From NCBI GenBank assembly GCA_023263735.1, contig JALQUQ010000076.1, positions 1-10,316 of the forward strand: DNA of 10,316 nt. The letters are read 5' to 3'. A program made the translations under genes and the position numbers. This DNA comes from Paracoccaceae bacterium (GTDB taxonomy: Bacteria > Pseudomonadota > Alphaproteobacteria > Rhodobacterales > Rhodobacteraceae). Of the stretch, positions 6,779 through 10,316 are shown piece by piece (position 1 is the first letter of the stretch; each line of letters opens with the position of its first letter). The notes under the pieces are model-generated. The model was given only the letters and a program-made list of their open reading frames with translations. It had not been told where the DNA came from and searched no databases.

Positions 6779-6800
6779 TTGGTATTTCTGGTAATACCAA
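6772..6800 (+). promoter_or_regulatory. Candidate promoter of the nanR-siaPQM operon
   Basis: A perfect TTGACA -35 (6772-6777) is followed by a 17-base spacer and TACCAA (6795-6800), a weak -10 with three of six consensus bases. The operator-like GGTA repeats fill the spacer and -10, so a bound regulator would block RNA polymerase. This arrangement predicts autorepression of nanR and repression of the transporter until the inducer appears (inference). Confidence 0.45.
6779..6800. promoter_or_regulatory. Probable NanR-type operator
   Basis: The site reads TTGGTATT, a 6-base spacer, then AATACCAA: a perfect 8-bp inverted repeat. Within it lie the direct repeats GGTATT-TCT-GGTAAT (6781-6795), with 9-bp periodicity. 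This is the layout I recall for the E. coli NanR operator of GGTATA repeats. The core TGGTAATACCA (6789-6799) also fits the TGGTnnnACCA pattern typical of FadR-type GntR proteins. A further GGT half-site lies at 6769-6771, giving TTTTGGT (6765-6771) against ACCAAAA (6796-6802). The position between overlapping divergent promoters, next to the NanR-like gene, supports an operator role. Confidence 0.6.
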
Positions 6801-6887
6801 AACGGAAATTTGGTGAGGCAGCCGCTTTGCGCCCCAGGGCAGACCTGCTAGTTGGGGCAGAGGGATCGCATCACCATGGAGAGGATC

Positions 6888-7646
6888 ATGCACAGCGACG
6901 AACCGACGATGGACCTGCACGAGCCGCGCCGCACATCGGATGCGATTGCCGAGGTTCTGATCGCGGAAATCCGACAGGGCAAGATCGCCACCGATGCCGC
7001 CATCCCGACCGAACGCGAATTGTGCGAGCGCTTCTCGGCCTCGCGCCCCACGGTGCGCGAAGCGCTGGCCCAGATGCAGTTGCGCGGCTATGTCAACGCC
7101 ACCGCCGGCCACCGCCCCCGCGCCGCGCGGCCCTCCTTGCACACCGTCCTGATGTCGGCCGCCGACCATATCCGCGACATTCTGGGCGACAGCGAAAGCG
7201 GGGCCCATCTGGAACAGATGCGCCAGTTCATCGAAACCGGGGCCGCGCGCGATGCCGCGATGCGGGGCAACCACATCCAGATCACCCAGTTGCGCGATCT
7301 TTTGGAGCGCAACTTCGACAGCATCGGCAGCCCCGATTTCGCCGCGACCGACATTGCCTTTCACCGCGCGCTGGTCTCGGTCATCGGCAACCCGGTCATC
7401 CTGACGCTGCATGATCTGTTCGTCAGCACCATGATCTCGCAACGCCCGCCGACCGATGACCCCAAACGCTATGACAAGATCGCCTATGAGGAACATCGCG
7501 CGATCTATCAGGCCATTCTCGAAGGCGATGTGATCACCGCGACCGATGTGATGGACCGCCATCTGTCGCGGTCGTATCGGGCGCGTCTGAAAACCCCGCG
7601 TCAGGCCGGGGTCACCCCCGAAGAGCCCGCCGACACCACGACCTGA
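6888..7646 (+). CDS. nanR: NanR-like GntR/FCD transcriptional regulator
   Basis: This 252-aa DNA-binding repressor belongs to the FadR/FCD branch of the GntR family. The N-terminal winged helix carries the signature IPTERELCERFSASRPTVRE. The C-terminal FCD domain has the usual metal or effector ligands Asp155, His159 (TDIAFHRAL), His203 (EEHRAI) and His225 (MDRHLS). Its RPS...FEQLR-like middle and the DFHR...GNPI segments resemble E. coli NanR, the sialic-acid sensor. I chose the ATG at 6888, preceded by TGGAGAGG. The ATG at 6876 and the TTG at 6852 are in frame but have poorer ribosome sites. It is the first gene of the transporter operon, 49 bases before siaP, and probably represses both this operon and nanA through the repeats at 6779-6800. 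The effector is probably the imported sugar acid (inference). Confidence 0.82.
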   Translation: MHSDEPTMDLHEPRRTSDAIAEVLIAEIRQGKIATDAAIPTERELCERFSASRPTVREALAQMQLRGYVNATAGHRPRAARPSLHTVLMSAADHIRDILGDSESGAHLEQMRQFIETGAARDAAMRGNHIQITQLRDLLERNFDSIGSPDFAATDIAFHRALVSVIGNPVILTLHDLFVSTMISQRPPTDDPKRYDKIAYEEHRAIYQAILEGDVITATDVMDRHLSRSYRARLKTPRQAGVTPEEPADTTT

Positions 7647-7695
7647 AACAGGGGCATCGGGGCAAACCCGGGCCCGACAACAGCTGGAGGATACC

Positions 7696-8658
7696 ATGAA
7701 GATCACGACGACACTCTTTGCCGGGGCGGCCATTCTGGCGCTTTCCGTGACCGCGGGTCTGGCCCGCGAACTGACCTTCGGGATGCAGGACAACGAGGTC
7801 TCGAATGTCTATCAGGGCGCGCAGGCCTTTCAGGCCAAGCTGGCGGAACTGTCGGGCGGGGCGATGACGGTCAACCTCTTCCCCTCCAGCACGCTGGGCG
7901 ATTTCAAGGCGATGGTGTCCCAGGTTCAGGCGGGAGAGCTGGACATGGTGATGACCGGCTATCCGGACATGAGCTATATCATCCCCGAGCTGAAGCTGAT
8001 CGGCGCCCCCTATGTGGTGCGCGATTTCGACCATCTGAAAAAGATCGTCGCCGGCCCCTGGGGCCAGAAGATGGATGCGAAATTCGCCGAACAGGGCGTG
8101 CAGCTTTTGGATGTCTGGTATTACGGCACGCGCCAGACCACGGCCAACCGGCCGATCAATTCTATCGACGACCTGAAGGGGTTGCGCCTGCGCACCCCGA
8201 ACGTGCCCTTTCTGATCGCCTATGCCGAAGCCGTGGGGGCGACCCCGGCCCCGGTGGCCTTTGCCGAGGTCTATCTGGCCCTGCAGACCAATCAGGTCGA
8301 TGCGCAGGAAAACCCCCTGCCCACCATCGAGGCGATGAAATTCTACGAAGTGCAGTCGGCCATCGCGATGACCAACCATTTCGTCGCCTCTTCGGCCATC
8401 CAGATCTCCAAGGCGACATGGGACAGCCTGAGCGCCGAGGAACAGGGCTGGGTGCGCGCGGCGGTGGCCGCGGGTGGCGCGGTGTCGGACGGGCTGACCT
8501 TTGACAAGGAAAAGACCCTTGCCGCCGAATTCGCGGCCAAGGGCCTGACCGTCACCGAACCGGATCTGACGCCCTTCCGCGCGGCGATGAAGCCCTATTA
8601 CGACCAGCTTGAAGCCGAGTTCGGCGCGGGCTCCATCGCCGAAGTCATCGGCGACTGA
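7696..8658 (+). CDS. siaP: TRAP transporter substrate-binding protein, SiaP-like
   Basis: This 320-aa periplasmic DctP-family protein delivers a sugar acid to the QM membrane subunits. The signal peptide covers about 1-23 (KITTTLFAGAAILALSV, cleavage near GLA/RE). TGGAGG lies five bases before the ATG. Long stretches match Haemophilus SiaP as I remember it, for example YGTRQTTANRPINSI, AFAEVYLALQTNQVD and QENP. The carboxylate clamp is intact: Arg146, Arg166 and Asn206 correspond to SiaP Arg127, Arg147 and Asn187. The residues I recall as holding the sugar tail differ: Gln31 for Asn10, Phe70 for Asp49, Gly88 for Glu67 and Asp91 for Arg70. The ligand may therefore be a different nonulosonic or 2-keto-3-deoxy acid. 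The gene lies between nanR and the membrane subunits, with a stem-loop after it. Confidence 0.86.
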   Translation: MKITTTLFAGAAILALSVTAGLARELTFGMQDNEVSNVYQGAQAFQAKLAELSGGAMTVNLFPSSTLGDFKAMVSQVQAGELDMVMTGYPDMSYIIPELKLIGAPYVVRDFDHLKKIVAGPWGQKMDAKFAEQGVQLLDVWYYGTRQTTANRPINSIDDLKGLRLRTPNVPFLIAYAEAVGATPAPVAFAEVYLALQTNQVDAQENPLPTIEAMKFYEVQSAIAMTNHFVASSAIQISKATWDSLSAEEQGWVRAAVAAGGAVSDGLTFDKEKTLAAEFAAKGLTVTEPDLTPFRAAMKPYYDQLEAEFGAGSIAEVIGD

Positions 8659-8667
8659 TCCCTCTGT

Positions 8668-8693
8668 CTGCGGGGCCCCTCCCGGCCCCGCAG
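8668..8693 (+). terminator. Stem-loop after siaP (attenuator or mRNA stabiliser)
   Basis: CTGCGGGGCC (8668-8677), a 6-base loop and GGCCCCGCAG (8684-8693) form a perfect 10-bp, very GC-rich hairpin nine bases after the siaP stop. No T-run follows, so it is not a classic intrinsic terminator. Its place between the binding protein and the membrane subunits suggests partial termination or 3'-end protection, which would make more binding protein than permease. Confidence 0.6.
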
Positions 8694-8730
8694 CCTCCCC
8701 CGCACTTCCCTTTGCCGCAGGAGATCCCGC

Positions 8731-9210
8731 ATGGGCGACAGGCGTCGCTATAGCCTTGAAGGCACCCTCGCCGCGATCTTGTTCATCGTGCTCTTCCTCG
8801 TCGTGCTGGTGCAGGTCTTTGGCCGCACGCCCCTGTTCACGGGGCCGGTCTGGACCGAGGAACTGGCCCGCTGGCTGTGGGTCTGGATGGCCTTTATCGC
8901 CATCGGCGAGGTGGAACGCCAAGATGGCCAGTTGCGCATGGGCTTTGTCGCCGATGCCTTGCCCGCCGGGGCAAGGCGGGTGCTCTTTACGGGGATCGAC
9001 CTCGTGTATCTGGGGATCATGGGGCATCTGTGCCTGATCGGCTCTCGCACCGTCTTGCGAACCTGGAACAATGAAAGCGTCACCCTGCCGGTCTCGGATG
9101 CCCTGCTCTATGCCTCGGCGCTGATCGCCTCGGTCTTTATCCTGCGCCGGATCGTGCAGCGCCTTTGGGGGCGCTTTCGTGATCCGCTGTCCCAAGAGGC
9201 CCAGCCATGA
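8731..9210 (+). CDS. siaQ: TRAP transporter small permease subunit (DctQ/SiaQ)
   Basis: This 159-aa inner-membrane protein has four predicted helices, at about 10-33, 45-65, 85-105 and 123-143. The family motif is PVWTEELARWLWVWMAFIAIGEVERQDGQLRM, with the conserved EE/AR pair and a loop into helix 2. The small subunit scaffolds the large subunit and docks the binding protein in Na+-driven TRAP uptake. AGGAG lies seven bases before the ATG. Its stop overlaps the next start (ATGA), so the two membrane subunits are translationally coupled but not fused, unlike the fused SiaQM of Haemophilus. The sialate-type assignment rests on the neighbouring SiaP-like and NanA-like genes. Confidence 0.85.
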   Translation: MGDRRRYSLEGTLAAILFIVLFLVVLVQVFGRTPLFTGPVWTEELARWLWVWMAFIAIGEVERQDGQLRMGFVADALPAGARRVLFTGIDLVYLGIMGHLCLIGSRTVLRTWNNESVTLPVSDALLYASALIASVFILRRIVQRLWGRFRDPLSQEAQP

Positions 9211-10316
9211 TCCTTGCGCTTTTGGGCTTGGCCTGGCTGATCATGGTGCTTTTGGGCGTGCCGATCGGGGTGGCGATGATCTTTGCCTCGATGGGCTATT
9301 TCTATTGGTCGGGCATCGGGCTTGCCTTTGCGATGCAGCGCATGGTGGATGGCTTGAACAGCTTTCCCCTGCTGGCGGTGCCCCTGTTCATTCTGGCCGC
9401 CGCGATCCTGAATTCGGCCGGGATCACCCATCACCTCTTTGGCTTTGCCCGCGCGCTCGTGGGCCATGTCACCGGCGGGCTGGGCCATGTCAATGTGCTG
9501 GCGTCCTTGTTCTTTTCCGGCATGTCAGGGTCGGCCCTGGCCGATGCGGGGGGCTTGGGCAAGATGGAAATCGAAGCCATGCGCAAGGCCGGATATGATG
9601 ACGATTTCTCGGGCTCTGTCACCGCCGCCTCGTCGATGATCGGGCCCTTGGTGCCCCCCTCGATCACCATGGTGCTTTACGGGGTCATCGCCAATACCTC
9701 GATCGGCAAGCTGTTTCTGGGCGGCATCATCCCCGGCGTGCTCTGCGCCCTGTCGCTGATGGCCATGGTCTATATTCTGGCGCGCAAGCGGAACTATCCC
9801 CGCGATCCGCGCCAATCGCTCTCTCAGATCGCAGGGCTTTTCGTCAAATCCCTGCCCGCCCTTCTGACCCCTGTGGTCATCGTGGGGGGCATCTTTTCGG
9901 GCTATTTCTCGCCGACCGAGGCGGCGGCGATCACTGTCCTTTATGCCATCCTCATCGATCTGGTGTTCTACCGCGAACTGACCTTTCGCAGGCTTTGGGA
10001 TGCGATCTATGAAACCACCGCCACCGCGGCCTCGATCGCCACGATCATCGCGGGCGTTGCCCTGATCGGCTTTGTACTGGCGCGCGAACAGGCCCCCCAG
10101 CACATCGCGCATCTGTTCCTGACCCTCGCCGACAGCCCGCTGACCTTTCTCCTGGCCGTCAATCTGATGATCTTTGTCTTGGGCGCCTTTATTGAATCGC
10201 TGGTGATCCTTTTGGTCGTGGTTCCGATCCTTGTGCCGATAGCGGCGGGCTTTGGCATCGATCCGGTGCATTTTGGCATCATCATCGTGCTGAACCTGAT
10301 GATTTCGATCCTGACC
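9207..10316 (+). CDS. siaM: TRAP transporter large permease subunit (DctM/SiaM), partial
   Basis: This reading frame starts at the ATG overlapping the siaQ stop and stays open to the window end (370 codons). The family is usually about 425-440 aa, so roughly 55-70 residues are missing. It is a polytopic transporter of the ion-transporter superfamily that couples Na+ entry to substrate uptake. Typical features are an N-terminal LLGVPIGVAM helix, NSFPLLAVPLFILAAAILN, the hairpin-loop region FFSGMSGSALADAGGLGKMEIEAM, MIGPLVPPSITMVLYG, the SPTEAAAITVLYA motif of the second half, and GAFIESLVILLVVVPILVPIA near the end. It would form the translocation channel with SiaQ. The truncation is due to the window edge, not a mutation. 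Confidence 0.87.
   Translation, partial: MILALLGLAWLIMVLLGVPIGVAMIFASMGYFYWSGIGLAFAMQRMVDGLNSFPLLAVPLFILAAAILNSAGITHHLFGFARALVGHVTGGLGHVNVLASLFFSGMSGSALADAGGLGKMEIEAMRKAGYDDDFSGSVTAASSMIGPLVPPSITMVLYGVIANTSIGKLFLGGIIPGVLCALSLMAMVYILARKRNYPRDPRQSLSQIAGLFVKSLPALLTPVVIVGGIFSGYFSPTEAAAITVLYAILIDLVFYRELTFRRLWDAIYETTATAASIATIIAGVALIGFVLAREQAPQHIAHLFLTLADSPLTFLLAVNLMIFVLGAFIESLVILLVVVPILVPIAAGFGIDPVHFGIIIVLNLMISILT

Noticed and set aside
6651..7793. Minus-strand open frame opposite nanR
   Set aside because: It crosses the divergent promoter region and two gene starts, with a translation of antisense character.
7612..9195. Very long minus-strand open frame opposite siaP and siaQ
   Set aside because: It is a high-GC antisense shadow: composition rich in Gly, Arg, His, Gln and Asp, no recognisable domain, and it lies fully opposite two well-identified TRAP genes.

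Overview
The window looks like alphaproteobacterial DNA, most likely Rhodobacterales (a Rhodobacter/Paracoccus/roseobacter-type genome). The reasons are high G+C, strong G/C bias at third codon positions, a DUF1403/ScpB-like gene pair, and separate TRAP transporter subunits. This assignment is inference. No rRNA, tRNA, CRISPR array, insertion sequence or phage gene is visible.

Left block (about 1-2600, minus strand): a tight two-gene operon. The first gene encodes an unusual fusion of a zeta-class (maleylacetoacetate-isomerase-like) glutathione transferase to a class I SAM-dependent O-methyltransferase. Two bases downstream follows a PAPS-dependent sulfotransferase. Together they look like a small-molecule conjugation or tailoring module (glutathione, methyl and sulfuryl transfer). 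The substrate is unknown.

Middle-left (2873-4231, plus strand): a lone membrane sensor-kinase-like protein with seven predicted membrane segments and a recognisable HATPase domain. At the normal phosphoacceptor histidine it has glutamine (Q250). No response regulator is adjacent. Its stop codon shares a CTAG palindrome with the stop codon of the convergent ScpB-like gene.

Middle (4228-5717, minus strand): a DUF1403-family gene followed after 2 bases by an ScpB-like gene without scpA. This pair has no established function that I know of and is the best candidate in the window for an undescribed system.

Right block (5782-10316): a sialic-acid-type catabolic locus. A NanA-like N-acetylneuraminate lyase gene (minus) is divergent from an operon encoding a NanR-like GntR/FCD regulator and a TRAP transporter: SiaP-like binding protein, SiaQ-like small subunit, and SiaM-like large subunit cut by the window end. 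The 197-bp divergent control region holds back-to-back sigma-70-like promoters. Over them lies an operator-like element whose GGTA repeats have 9-bp periodicity, resembling the E. coli NanR operator. The lyase keeps nearly all the Neu5Ac-contacting residues. The binding protein keeps the carboxylate clamp but not the residues that hold the sugar tail in SiaP, so the transported ligand may be a different nonulosonate or 2-keto-3-deoxy acid.
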